A stretch of DNA of 64,000 nt from Nocardia transvalensis. GTDB lineage: Bacteria > Actinomycetota > Actinomycetes > Mycobacteriales > Mycobacteriaceae. The DNA is taken from contig NZ_JADLQQ010000006.1 in the NCBI RefSeq assembly GCF_015477765.1, forward strand, positions 372,001 to 436,000, written 5' to 3'. Under the pieces are notes generated by a model, which saw only the letters and a list, made by a program, of their open reading frames with translations, was not told where the DNA came from and made no database searches. This document shows, piece by piece, positions 16,990 to 25,488 of this stretch. The translations under genes were made by a program, and so were the position numbers. The stretch's first letter is position 1, and each line of letters opens with the position of its first letter.

Positions 16990-18120
16990 GCCGAGGTACT
17001 CGAGAAGCGGCGGGTCCGCCGACTGCAGCGACACCTCTGGTGGCTGCTGTCTTTGCTCGTGTCGCTCCTCTTCGCGTTCGGCACCCTGCATTCCTGGTTG
17101 GGGGCCAGTCGCCACGAAGTGTCGGACACGGTGACCGGCACCCCGGCGCTCGATCCCCAGGACGTCGACAAAGTCGTCGCCGAACAGTGGGGGTCCCCCG
17201 ATGCGGTCACGCGGATTCCGACAGGTGTGCTGTTGCTGTCGATGGAATTCGTCAACGCCTACAACGTCAAAATGACCGGCATGGTGTGGCAGCGGTTCGG
17301 CCCCGGGTTCCCGGCCGACGTCACGCACGGCGTCATGATGCCCGAGGCCGACAATCCCCGGGCGCTCACCCCGGCGTTCAGCTTCGACGATCGGGAGTAC
17401 CACATCGAGGTGTGGGCGTTCAGCGCGACCTTTCGCCAGCACATGGACTACAAGAACTATCCCCTCGATCATCAGGACGTCTGGATACGCATGCGGCCCG
17501 CCGACCTGACTCGTCCGGCGCAGCTGGTCCCCGATTTCGAGGCCTTTCCGAAGTGGGTGCCGGAGCGGCTGGCCGGACTCGATCCGGGATTGGTGTTCGG
17601 CAGCTGGGAACCCGATTACACGGCGTTCAGCTTCGATCACCGAGAGTTCGGACTGAAGCACAACCGGGCCGCCTATCAGGCCGCGGATCTGTATTTCAAT
17701 GTCGGCATCAACCGGAGCCTGGTGGGGCCGTTGATCGGCCGCATCGTGCCGGTTTTGCTGCTGGCGTTGCTGATGTTCCTCTCGTTGTTCGTCATCACCA
17801 CCGATCCGGATCGACGGAACATATCCGGGTTCACCGCCTTCGCGATCATCGGTTTCGCGGTATCCACGGTTCTGGTGATTGCCGTCAACGACAATGCGGC
17901 CCGCGCCGAAACCGGTTCGGCCGGAATCTCTTACATCGAGTTCTGGTATTTCACGCTGTACGCGATGACCTTGCTGGTGGCCTTCAACGCGACCATGCTG
18001 ATCACCGGCGGCCTGCGCAAACTGGTGGCATGGCGGGAGAACATGCTCCCGAAGCTCGTGTTCTGGCCGATTTTCACCGGCCTGATGTACGTCGCCACGC
18101 TGGCCTTCCTGGGGCCCTAG
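16987..18120 (+). CDS. pentameric ligand-gated ion channel-like protein
   Basis: A 377-residue membrane protein with the layout of prokaryotic pLGICs such as GLIC. An N-terminal hydrophobic segment (about 18-36) leads into a beta-rich extracytoplasmic domain that begins with IPTGVLLLSMEFVNA and carries the family's hallmark YPLDHQ at 158-163 (GLIC has YPFDSQ in the same context, preceded by a similar DFRR/DYKN). Four transmembrane helices follow: about 252-270 (starting with a RIVP motif), 280-301, 316-338 and 355-375. There is no cysteine at all, as expected for bacterial members lacking the Cys-loop. Ligand and ion are unknown. It starts 85 bases after the operon and ends in a hairpin. Confidence 0.75.
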   Translation: MAEVLEKRRVRRLQRHLWWLLSLLVSLLFAFGTLHSWLGASRHEVSDTVTGTPALDPQDVDKVVAEQWGSPDAVTRIPTGVLLLSMEFVNAYNVKMTGMVWQRFGPGFPADVTHGVMMPEADNPRALTPAFSFDDREYHIEVWAFSATFRQHMDYKNYPLDHQDVWIRMRPADLTRPAQLVPDFEAFPKWVPERLAGLDPGLVFGSWEPDYTAFSFDHREFGLKHNRAAYQAADLYFNVGINRSLVGPLIGRIVPVLLLALLMFLSLFVITTDPDRRNISGFTAFAIIGFAVSTVLVIAVNDNAARAETGSAGISYIEFWYFTLYAMTLLVAFNATMLITGGLRKLVAWRENMLPKLVFWPIFTGLMYVATLAFLGP

Positions 18121-18144
18121 TTCCCGGCGAAAGCCTGCCGGGAA
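18121..18144 (+). terminator. palindromic hairpin after channel gene
   Basis: TTCCCGGC (18121-18128) pairs perfectly with GCCGGGAA (18137-18144) around an 8-base loop, directly after the stop codon of the channel-like gene. A closely similar palindrome with a GAAA-type loop occurs at 44122-44146, so it may be a dispersed repeat as well as a terminator. Confidence 0.55.
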
Positions 18145-18161
18145 TAGGGAATGAGGGTTTA

Positions 18162-18217
18162 TGCCCCCGACGCTGACGGCCGCCTGTACGAGGCAACAGC
18201 CCATCGCGCCGGGGGCA
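18162..18217. terminator. possible large stem-loop between convergent genes
   Basis: TGCCCCCGACGC (18162-18173) pairs with GCGCCGGGGGCA (18206-18217) with one mismatch; the 32-base loop contains a smaller GCCT/AGGC stem. It lies just before the 3' end of the minus-strand Rho-N-like gene and could terminate that transcript. Confidence 0.35.
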
Positions 18218-18243
18218 GGCCCTCGGTGCGTCCGGATTTCGCG

Positions 18244-18570
18244 TTACTTGCCCAGCGCCCTCTGGAGCTGGTTCTTGGTCATCTTGGAGCGGCCCTTGAT
18301 GCCGCGCCTGCGGGCCTCGTTGTAGAGCTGGTCGCGGGTCGGGCCCTTCGGGCGGTTGGTGCCCGAGCGCTGACCGCCCCGGCTCTGCGGCGACTTGTCC
18401 TTCACCGACGAACGGCTCGCGGTGCGGGACTGCCCGGACTGGGCGCGGTTCTTGTTCACCGTGCGGGCGCCGATCTCCTTTGCCCGGCGAGTGCTCGCTC
18501 CGCGGCTGCGGGCCGAATCCTTGATGTGCTCGTACTGCCGCTCTTGTTTGGCTGTCCATTCTTTCGGCAT
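18244..18570 (-). CDS. small basic protein with C-terminal Rho-N/SAP-like domain
   Basis: A 108-residue, strongly basic protein. The N-terminal MPKEWTAKQERQYEHIKDSA segment is typical of actinobacterial plasmid-stabilisation or Rho-N-domain small proteins; the middle is Arg/Ser/Gln-rich and probably disordered; the C-terminus (GPTRDQLYNEARRRGIKGRSKMTKNQLQRALGK region) looks like a Rho termination factor N-terminal or SAP-type helix-extended-helix that binds nucleic acid. The ATG at 18570 follows AGGAGGTG, one of the strongest ribosome sites in the window. Function is unknown; abundant nucleic-acid-binding or stress protein is a guess. It starts 2 bases after the glycogen enzyme's end. Confidence 0.75.
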   Translation of the reverse strand: MPKEWTAKQERQYEHIKDSARSRGASTRRAKEIGARTVNKNRAQSGQSRTASRSSVKDKSPQSRGGQRSGTNRPKGPTRDQLYNEARRRGIKGRSKMTKNQLQRALGK

Positions 18571-18571
18571 G

Positions 18572-20752
18572 TCACACCTCCTGTGCCTGACATACCCCGT
18601 CGGTTCGGGTCGAACCGACGGGCTGAACACTGGCGAGTTGCCGGTCCATCCGCGCCCCGGTGAGGGCCCAATCCTCGGGCAGGCCGCTCACGTGACCCGT
18701 GGTGTTCTCGGCCTCGATATTCACCGTCGCCGCACCCAGGCGCAGGTCGGTCAGGACCAGCTTGCCCCAGCGCTCGGGCAGGCACGGCGCGAGCGCGAGG
18801 GTGCGGGCGGGGACATCGGGTTCGAGGCCGAGGAACGAACGCACCAGCAGCAGTGGCGTGGCCGAGGCCCACGCCTGGGGAGAGCAGGATGTGGGGTAGG
18901 GGATCGGGATGTGGAACTGGTCGCGGGGGAAGCCGCAGAACAATTCGGGCAGCCGCCCGTCGAAGGCGAGGGCGGCGTCCAGCAGTCCCTCGGCCAGGCT
19001 CTCGGCGAGTTCGATCGCCCCGGGCAGATGCCGGTAGCGCAGCAGTCCGGCGACGGCGATGGCCGTGTCGTGCGGCCAGATCGACCCGTTGTGATAACTC
19101 ATCGGGTTGTAGGCACCCATCGAACTGGACAGGGTGCGCAACCCGAAGCCGCTGTTCATGGCCGGGTCGGAGAGTCTATCGATGATCTCGACCGCGCGGT
19201 CGTCGGGGACGATGCCGGTCCACAGGCAATGGGCGATATTGCTGGTGAGAGAGTCGACCTGGGACTTGTGCCGATCCAGCGCTATCGCGTACCAGCCGCG
19301 GCCGTTGATCCAGAACGCCTCGTCGAACTGCTTTTTCAGTTCGGCGGCCTGATCGCGCAGCCGGGCCGCGGTGACGGCGTCACCGCAGGCGTCGGCAATG
19401 GCCGCGCGCGCCAGCCGGGCGGCGTAGACGTACCCCTGCACCTCGCACAGCGCGATCGGCGCCTCGGCCAGGTGGCCGATCGCGTCGTTGATCCCGTCGA
19501 AGCTGTCCTTCCAGCCCTGATTGGCCAGGCCGCGATCGGTCTTGCGGCGATACTCCACGAAGCCGTCCCCGTCGGCGTCGCCGAAATGGTCGATCCAGGC
19601 CAGCGCCGCGTCGGCGGCGGGCAGCAACTCCTCGATGGTGTCGGTGTCGGCGCCCCAGCGGCGGCACTGGTCGAGCAGCATGACGAACAGCGGTGTCGCG
19701 TCGACGGTGCCGTAGTAGACGGTGCCCCCGAGCACCTGATCGCCGGCCGGGCCGCGGCGCATCTCGTGCATGATGCGGCCGGGCTCCTCCTCGGTCAGCG
19801 GATCCACCGTCGTGCCTTGCAGTTTCGCGAGCTGGCGCAGCGTGCCGACGGCCAGATCGCCGTCCAGCAGCAGGGCCATCCACGAGGTCAGCAGGCTGTC
19901 GCGACCGAACAGCGTCATGAACCACGGCGCACCCGCGGCCACATAGGCCGGTTGGTTGCCGTACGCCTCCTCGATGCGCAGTGCGCCCAGATCGTTCTCG
20001 GTGTGCCGCAGGACGTGGGTCAGGCCCGCATCGGCGCCGGTGAGATTGGTGGCCGAGGCCCGCCATGCCTTCATGCGCCGGACCGGGTTGTCGTCCTCGC
20101 TGAGCGACATCTGCACCGGGTGATGCCCCACGATCGGCTGGGCGAGCAGGGTGATCTGCCACTGGCCGTGCGCGGGCACCAGCGCCCGCCAGGTGCAGGC
20201 GCCGGGCAGGACCAGCGGTTCACCGGTGGCGGTGAGGAGCAGGCCGCGGCCGCTGTCGCCGTGATCGGTGAGCCGCAGCTGGTTGCCCATGACCGAGGCC
20301 TCGGCGCTGCCGAGGTGGCTGCGGCCCTCCTTGACCGCGAACAGGTCGGCGAAGTCGGCGTCGGCGTGCAGGGAGACCGAGATCGCGGTGTCCTCGTGCC
20401 CGAGATTGTGCACGGTCAGCACCTCGGTGAGACCCTCGCCGATCAACCGCCGGCGTTCGATCATGACGGTGCTGTCGGCCAGGCCGGGGCGCGGCGGCAT
20501 GCGCAGCACGAAGCGGGCCCGGAACGCCTCGGGAGCCAGCACGGTCAGCGGTTCCAGGTGGTGGCCGTCGACCCGCAGCTCCCAGCGTGAGAGCACCCGG
20601 GCATCGCGGTAGTACAGCCCCTGCGCGCCACCGGGGTGGATGTCGCCGAGTTGGTCGGACAGGCAGAACGTACTCGCCTCGACGAGGGTGACGGTCGGCT
20701 GGGCGCCGACACCGATGGGTGGCCCGGCGTTGAGTATGCGCGGGGCCGTCAC
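18572..20752 (-). CDS. glycogen debranching-type enzyme (amylo-alpha-1,6-glucosidase family)
   Basis: A 726-residue protein with an N-terminal beta-sandwich GDE_N-type domain (LNAGPPIGVG, TFCLSDQLGDI, GLYYRDARVLSRW) and a C-terminal (alpha/alpha)6 barrel like that of GH63/GH133 glucosidases. Barrel landmarks are GAPWFMTLFGRDSLLTS, ANQGWKDSFDGI and YHNGSIWPHDTAIAVAGL, with acidic residues in the usual catalytic positions. It likely hydrolyses alpha-linked glucan or a related oligosaccharide in the cytoplasm. The GTG start overlaps the stop of a short upstream ORF as GTGA. It lies between the hopanoid operon and the Rho-N-like gene and does not obviously belong to either. Confidence 0.85.
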   Translation of the reverse strand: MTAPRILNAGPPIGVGAQPTVTLVEASTFCLSDQLGDIHPGGAQGLYYRDARVLSRWELRVDGHHLEPLTVLAPEAFRARFVLRMPPRPGLADSTVMIERRRLIGEGLTEVLTVHNLGHEDTAISVSLHADADFADLFAVKEGRSHLGSAEASVMGNQLRLTDHGDSGRGLLLTATGEPLVLPGACTWRALVPAHGQWQITLLAQPIVGHHPVQMSLSEDDNPVRRMKAWRASATNLTGADAGLTHVLRHTENDLGALRIEEAYGNQPAYVAAGAPWFMTLFGRDSLLTSWMALLLDGDLAVGTLRQLAKLQGTTVDPLTEEEPGRIMHEMRRGPAGDQVLGGTVYYGTVDATPLFVMLLDQCRRWGADTDTIEELLPAADAALAWIDHFGDADGDGFVEYRRKTDRGLANQGWKDSFDGINDAIGHLAEAPIALCEVQGYVYAARLARAAIADACGDAVTAARLRDQAAELKKQFDEAFWINGRGWYAIALDRHKSQVDSLTSNIAHCLWTGIVPDDRAVEIIDRLSDPAMNSGFGLRTLSSSMGAYNPMSYHNGSIWPHDTAIAVAGLLRYRHLPGAIELAESLAEGLLDAALAFDGRLPELFCGFPRDQFHIPIPYPTSCSPQAWASATPLLLVRSFLGLEPDVPARTLALAPCLPERWGKLVLTDLRLGAATVNIEAENTTGHVSGLPEDWALTGARMDRQLASVQPVGSTRTDGVCQAQEV

Positions 20753-20796
20753 CGGGCAGCACCCCGCAAGGGGACAGCGAACAAAAGGCTACTCAC
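20749..20796 (-). CDS. 15-residue leader ORF upstream of debranching enzyme
   Basis: A GTG at 20796 stands 5-6 bases after GAGGAGGA, a near-perfect Shine-Dalgarno, and opens a 15-codon frame (MSSLLFAVPLRGAAR) whose TGA overlaps the debranching enzyme GTG as GTGA. The downstream gene has no ribosome site of its own, so its translation probably depends on this leader by coupling. A single-base indel could instead fuse the two frames; the downstream gene's N-terminus already matches its family, which favours a leader. Confidence 0.45.
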   Translation of the reverse strand: MSSLLFAVPLRGAAR

Positions 20797-20961
20797 CGTA
20801 TTTCCTCCTCGGCAGTGCAGCGGCGGAATCGGTACAGAGAGCTGTTCGATCTCATCGATCGTGCAACACCGGCACTGATCTGTCGAGCACGGGAGGAGTT
20901 CCCCGGCGAATAGACGGCAAACCCTTCGCTATTCCGACGGCGGGTCCGGATCGGCCCGCCG

Positions 20962-21963
20962 TTATCCGACGGCGGCCCGGATCGTCTGCCGCAGCGAGCC
21001 CAGCGTCGCGACCACCGCGGTCGGTTCGTAGCCGCAGTGCGCCATGCAGTTCTCACAGCGGGGATCGTGGCCGCGGCCGTAGCGCTGCCAGTCGGTGTCC
21101 TCGATCAACTCCCGGTAGGTGGTGGCGTAGCCGTCGTCGAGCAGATAGCAGGGGCGTTGCCAGCCCTTCAGCGAATAGGAGGGAATCGCCCAGGGGGTGC
21201 ACTGGAAATCGACCTTGCCTTCGAGGAAATCCAGGTACAGCGGGGAGTGGTTGAGCCGCCACTTGCGGCGGTGGCCGTCGGCGAAGGCCTGGGCGAACAG
21301 TCGCCGGGTTTGCTCCACGCCCAGCCAATGCTCCTGATCGGGCGCCTTCTCGTAGGCGTAGCCGGGGGAGATCTGCATATTGTCGACCTCGAGTTCGTCG
21401 TTGAGGTAGTCGAGCACCTCGACGACGTCGCGCGGCGAGTCCACGTCGAAGAACGTCGTGTTGGTCATGACGCGGAATCCGGCGGCCTTGGCCTCCCGGA
21501 TGGCGGCCACGGCGGCGTCGAAGACACCGTCCTTGCACACCGAGGCGTCGTGCCGCTCGCGCAGGCCGTCGATGTGCACCATCCAGGCGAAGTTCCGGTG
21601 CGGGGTGAACTTGTGCATGTGCTTGGGCATCAGCACGGCGTTGGTGCACAGGAAGACGATCTTCTTGCGCGCCAGCAACTGTCGCACGATCTCGTCGATC
21701 TGCGGATGCATCAGCGGTTCACCACCGGCGATGGACACCATCGGCGCACCGCATTCCTCGATGGCCCCGACGGCCTGGGCGACCGGCATGCGCTGGCGCA
21801 GCACGGTGTGCGGATGCTGAATCTTGCCGCAGCCCGCGCATTTCAGGTTGCACGCGAACAGCGGCTCCAATTCGACGAGGATGGGGTACTTGTCCTTGCG
21901 GAGCATCTTCTGCTTCGCGAGATAGGTTGCCAGACGCAGCGATTGGCGTAGTGGCATGGCCAT
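20962..21963 (-). CDS. hpnH: adenosyl-hopene transferase HpnH (radical SAM)
   Basis: A 333-residue radical SAM enzyme that adds a 5'-deoxyadenosyl radical to diploptene, giving adenosylhopane, the first step of side-chain extension in C35 hopanoids. The 4Fe-4S ligands are C38, C42 and C45 in ACNLKCAGCGK, followed by SIAGGEPLMHPQI. A C-terminal cysteine cluster (CENCMAHCGYEP) is also characteristic of HpnH. Length fits the family. It is the last gene of the seven-gene minus-strand hopanoid operon; its ATG at 21963 sits one base after the hpnG stop region, with an AGGTGAG ribosome site. Confidence 0.93.
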   Translation of the reverse strand: MAMPLRQSLRLATYLAKQKMLRKDKYPILVELEPLFACNLKCAGCGKIQHPHTVLRQRMPVAQAVGAIEECGAPMVSIAGGEPLMHPQIDEIVRQLLARKKIVFLCTNAVLMPKHMHKFTPHRNFAWMVHIDGLRERHDASVCKDGVFDAAVAAIREAKAAGFRVMTNTTFFDVDSPRDVVEVLDYLNDELEVDNMQISPGYAYEKAPDQEHWLGVEQTRRLFAQAFADGHRRKWRLNHSPLYLDFLEGKVDFQCTPWAIPSYSLKGWQRPCYLLDDGYATTYRELIEDTDWQRYGRGHDPRCENCMAHCGYEPTAVVATLGSLRQTIRAAVG

Positions 21964-22551
21964 TCAACTCACCTCCCGGTGATGATCGGCGGGAACGTTG
22001 TGTGGCGCACCGACGGCGGCGGACCAGTGGTCGAGCGCCGGTGCGGCCGAGCGCAGTGCGCGCAGCGCGACGACGCCGCGCCGGACGGTGCCGGGGCGCA
22101 GCAGTGGGTGGGCAGGGGTGTCGACGATGGCGCGCACGGCGACGGCGTGCCCCGGGGCGGCGGAGAGGGCGAGGAACGCCGATTCGGTGTCGACGGCGAG
22201 AGCGCCGGTCTGCGCCGAGCGAGTGCGCGCCGAGCCGTGGACGATGCGTTCGGCGGAGAACAGCGGGCCGAGCCGCACGCGCAGGCCGAGTCTCAGCAGC
22301 GCCGCGTGCAGCAGCGGCGCCGAGGGGCAGGGCACGACCCCGCCGTCGTACCGAAGTTCCTGCGCCACAACCAGATCACCGGGGCGCAGGGTGGGGTCCA
22401 ACGCACCGGCGACCCCGACGACGGCGATCGCGGTGGCGGGGAATCGAAGTCGATGGGTCGGTCCGCGACCGGTATGCACGACCGGCGCGGCGGCCGCACC
22501 CAGCAGGCACGCCCTCTCGACCCACAAGGGAGTGCAGATGATTCCGGTCAT
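21964..22551 (-). CDS. hpnG: HpnG-like phosphorylase (adenosylhopane nucleosidase)
   Basis: A 195-residue purine nucleoside phosphorylase-fold protein. HpnG removes adenine from adenosylhopane to give ribosylhopane. Seen here are the N-terminal TGIICTPLWVERACL, a central VVGVAGALDPTLRPGDLVVAQ and DTESAFLALSA, where the family has its nucleoside-binding Asp/Glu, followed by VRAIVDTPAHPL. It is slightly short for the family. The ATG at 22551 follows GAGGGGGTGGC and lies 16 bases after the cyclase stop; an ATG further upstream would invade the cyclase gene. Position directly before hpnH supports the assignment. Confidence 0.85.
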   Translation of the reverse strand: MTGIICTPLWVERACLLGAAAAPVVHTGRGPTHRLRFPATAIAVVGVAGALDPTLRPGDLVVAQELRYDGGVVPCPSAPLLHAALLRLGLRVRLGPLFSAERIVHGSARTRSAQTGALAVDTESAFLALSAAPGHAVAVRAIVDTPAHPLLRPGTVRRGVVALRALRSAAPALDHWSAAVGAPHNVPADHHREVS

Positions 22552-22567
22552 GCCACCCCCTCGCCGG

Positions 22568-24469
22568 TCACGAGGATCCCCGCACATACCGCCCCAGCGC
22601 CCAGATGGGGAAGACCAGGCGGTAGAGGTGGTAGTTGATGTAGAAGTCACCGGGGAAGCCGGTTCCGGTGTAGTGGTCTTCGTCCCAGCCGCCGTCGGAA
22701 CGCTGCGCGGCCACCAGCCAGCCGATGCCGCGTTCGACCGCGGGTGAGTTTTCGCCTGCGGCCAGCAATGCCAGTAGCGCCCAGGCGGTTTGGGAGGCGG
22801 TGGATTCGCCGCGGCCGATCCAGCGTGCGTCGCGGTAGGAGCGCAGGTCCTCGCCCCAGCCGCCGTCGGGATTCTGGTGCTCCTCCAGCCAGCTCACGGC
22901 CTGGCGGATCGATCGCGAGCGCGGGCTCATACCCGCCGCCACCAGCGCCGGAACCACCGCGCCGGTGCCGTAGACATGGTTGGCGCCCCAGCGGCCGAAC
23001 CAGGAGCCGTCGGCTTCCTGATGGTCGATCAGCCAGCGCACACCGCGCCGGCACTCGTCGGTGGCGCTGCGGCCCAGGGCGGCCAGCATCTCCACCACGT
23101 GTGCGGTCACATCGGCCGAGGGCGGATCGGTGACCGCGCCGAAATCGCAGAACGGCAGTTTGGCCGGAAGCGTGGAGGTGTTGTCCGCGTCGAAGGCGCC
23201 CCAGCCGCCGTCGGCGGACTGCATACCGGCCGTCCACCGCGCCGCCCGCGCGATCGCCTGAGCCAGCCGTGCGCGATCGGGATGCCGAACACGATGCAGC
23301 GCAAGGACTATCAGCGCGGTGTCGTCGGTGTCGGGGTACACGTCGTTGGCGAATTCGAAGGCCCAGCCGCCCGGCTCGAGATCCGGGCGCCGCACCTGCC
23401 AGTCGCCGCCGGTCGTGATCTGTTCGCCCAGCAGCCATTCGGTGCCGCGCAGCACCGCGGCATCGTCGCGGGATGCCCCTGCTTCCAGCAGTGCGGCCAC
23501 CGCCAGGGCGGTATCCCAGACCGGCGATTGGCAGGCCTCCAACCGGCGCAGTTCGCCGTCGGGCGTCTGCTCCCGCACCACGAAACCCTCCAGCCCGGCC
23601 AGGCCCGCCCGCATCGCCGGATGATCGGTGGGGTAGCCCAGCAGATGCAGGGCCAGCAGCGAATACACCCAGGGCGGCTGGATGCCGCCCCAGCCGCCGT
23701 CGGCCTCCTGGCGCGCCAGAATCCATTCCGCGGCCTGGCGCATGGCCAGTTCGCGCACCCAGCCCAGCGGGCGGCGGGCGTACTCGTGCAGCACCGAGTC
23801 CAGCCGCTGGAACAGGCCCGCGAGCGTGGTGATCGGTTGGCGATGTGCGACCGCGGAGCCGGTGCGCAGTTCGTCGATGCCGAACGGCAGTGGGCGGCAC
23901 GGGCGCAGCGTGGCGACCACCGTCAGCGGTACGACGGTCTGGCGCGCCCAGCAGCCCCAGTCGTAGATGTTGAGCGGGAACCACGAGGGCAGGAAGATGA
24001 GCTCCGGCGGCAGATTCGGCAGATCGTCCCAGGACCACAAGCCGAACAGCGCCAACCAGATTCGGGTGAAGACCCGGCTCGCCTCCACGCCGCCGTGGGC
24101 ACGGACGAAGTCGGCGGCCGCGCGCATATGCGGGGCGGACGGATCGTCACCGGCAAGCCGCAACGCCACCCACGCCTCCACGGTCGTGGACAGATCGCCG
24201 GGGCCGCCGTGGAAGGTTGCCCAGGTGCCGTCGGCGCGCTGCTGGGAGCGGATCCAGCGGGCGGCGGGTTCGGTGACCTCCGGTGTCGAGATGCCCAGGA
24301 ATTCGCGCAGCAGCAGATCCTCGGCATCCATGGTGACGTTGGTGGCCAATTCGCCCTTCCACCAACCCTGTTCGTGTTGTAGCGAGCGCAGCAGTCCGAC
24401 CGCGGAATCCAGCGCATCCCGGGCGGACGGGCGGACATCGGTGGTCGGACCGGGCTGTGTCACCGTCAT
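22568..24469 (-). CDS. shc: squalene-hopene cyclase
   Basis: A 633-residue class II triterpene cyclase (HpnF) that folds squalene into hopene and diplopterol at the membrane. The acid motif is DTDD at residues 380-383 followed by TA. At least five QW-type repeats (for example QEADGGWGG, QSADGGWGA, QNPDGGWGE, QRSDGGWDE) are visible along both barrels, and the C-terminal YHLYRLVFPIWALGRY is typical. The ATG at 24469 lies 2 bases past the polyprenyl synthase stop (TGA-AT-ATG), so the genes are coupled. It is the core enzyme of the hopanoid operon. Confidence 0.95.
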   Translation of the reverse strand: MTVTQPGPTTDVRPSARDALDSAVGLLRSLQHEQGWWKGELATNVTMDAEDLLLREFLGISTPEVTEPAARWIRSQQRADGTWATFHGGPGDLSTTVEAWVALRLAGDDPSAPHMRAAADFVRAHGGVEASRVFTRIWLALFGLWSWDDLPNLPPELIFLPSWFPLNIYDWGCWARQTVVPLTVVATLRPCRPLPFGIDELRTGSAVAHRQPITTLAGLFQRLDSVLHEYARRPLGWVRELAMRQAAEWILARQEADGGWGGIQPPWVYSLLALHLLGYPTDHPAMRAGLAGLEGFVVREQTPDGELRRLEACQSPVWDTALAVAALLEAGASRDDAAVLRGTEWLLGEQITTGGDWQVRRPDLEPGGWAFEFANDVYPDTDDTALIVLALHRVRHPDRARLAQAIARAARWTAGMQSADGGWGAFDADNTSTLPAKLPFCDFGAVTDPPSADVTAHVVEMLAALGRSATDECRRGVRWLIDHQEADGSWFGRWGANHVYGTGAVVPALVAAGMSPRSRSIRQAVSWLEEHQNPDGGWGEDLRSYRDARWIGRGESTASQTAWALLALLAAGENSPAVERGIGWLVAAQRSDGGWDEDHYTGTGFPGDFYINYHLYRLVFPIWALGRYVRGSS

Positions 24470-24471
24470 AT

Positions 24472-25488
24472 TCACGCACTCCGTTCGACTATGAAGGTCG
24501 CCGTGTCGACCAGTTCCCGACGACAGTCGGCGGCCATGGGAATGGTGGTCAGGGCGCGTTCGGCGACCTCGATGCGGCGCTGTGCCTCGGCCCGCGCCCA
24601 GCGACGGCCGCCGCCCCGTTCGATCAGGTCTGCCGCGGCCCGCAATTCGTCCTCGTCCGGCTCGCCGGGGCGGGCCAGCCACTGCGCGAGTTCCCGGCCC
24701 ACGGGCCCACCGGCCTCGAGCGTCCAGGTGACCGGCAGCGACTTCTTGCGGGAGCGCAGATCGGAGAAGACCGGCTTCCCGGTCACCGCCGGTTCACCCC
24801 AGATGCCGAGCAGGTCGTCGACCAGTTGGAAGGCCAGCCCGATGCTGCGGCCGTAGCGTTCCATCGCCGTCACCGCGTCCGGTGGCGCACCGGCGAGCAG
24901 CGCGCCGAGTCCGGCACTGGCCGACAAGAGCGCGGCGGTCTTGTCCATGGCCATCCGGATGCATTCGGTCAGCCGCACGTCGCCGCGGCGTTCGAAGTCC
25001 AGATCGGCGGCCTGGCCGCGGATCAGGGCCCGGGTGGCCGCGCCGATCATGCGACCCGCGGCCACGGCATGCGGCGAACCGGATTCCAGCAGCACCTCGT
25101 GCGCCAGCGAGAGCATCGCGTCGCCCGCCAGGACCGCGGTCGCATCGCCCCACACCGCCCACACCGTCGGCCGGTGCCTGCGGGTGGCATCGCGGTCCAT
25201 GAGGTCGTCGTGCACGAGCGAGAAGTTGTGGACCAGTTCCACCGCGACCGCGCCCGGCAGCGCGCACTCGCGGTCGCCGCCCACCGCCTGCGCGGTGAGC
25301 AGGGTGAGGCGCGAGCGAATCGACTTGCCGCCGTTGGTCGAGACGGGGACGCCGTGCTCGTCGCACCAGCCCAGGTGGTAGGACACGACGGGGCGAATGG
25401 CCGGGTCGAGCCGCGATACCGCCCGAGACAGGGCGGAGCGTACCGCGTCACTGCCGGATCCGGCCGTGGGCAGAGTTGTGACCGTCAC
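24472..25488 (-). CDS. polyprenyl diphosphate synthase of hopanoid operon
   Basis: A 338-residue trans-isoprenyl diphosphate synthase. The first aspartate-rich motif is DDLMD at 94-98; the second is DDLLG rather than DDxxD, a form seen in actinobacterial hopanoid-cluster synthases. GGKSIRSRLTLL and FQLVDDLLGIWGEP are further landmarks. It would supply farnesyl diphosphate for squalene formation, although geranylgeranyl diphosphate cannot be excluded from sequence. The GTG at 25488-25486 overlaps the TGA of hpnE as GTGA, excluding the longer upstream reading. It sits between hpnE and shc. Confidence 0.9.
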   Translation of the reverse strand: MTVTTLPTAGSGSDAVRSALSRAVSRLDPAIRPVVSYHLGWCDEHGVPVSTNGGKSIRSRLTLLTAQAVGGDRECALPGAVAVELVHNFSLVHDDLMDRDATRRHRPTVWAVWGDATAVLAGDAMLSLAHEVLLESGSPHAVAAGRMIGAATRALIRGQAADLDFERRGDVRLTECIRMAMDKTAALLSASAGLGALLAGAPPDAVTAMERYGRSIGLAFQLVDDLLGIWGEPAVTGKPVFSDLRSRKKSLPVTWTLEAGGPVGRELAQWLARPGEPDEDELRAAADLIERGGGRRWARAEAQRRIEVAERALTTIPMAADCRRELVDTATFIVERSA

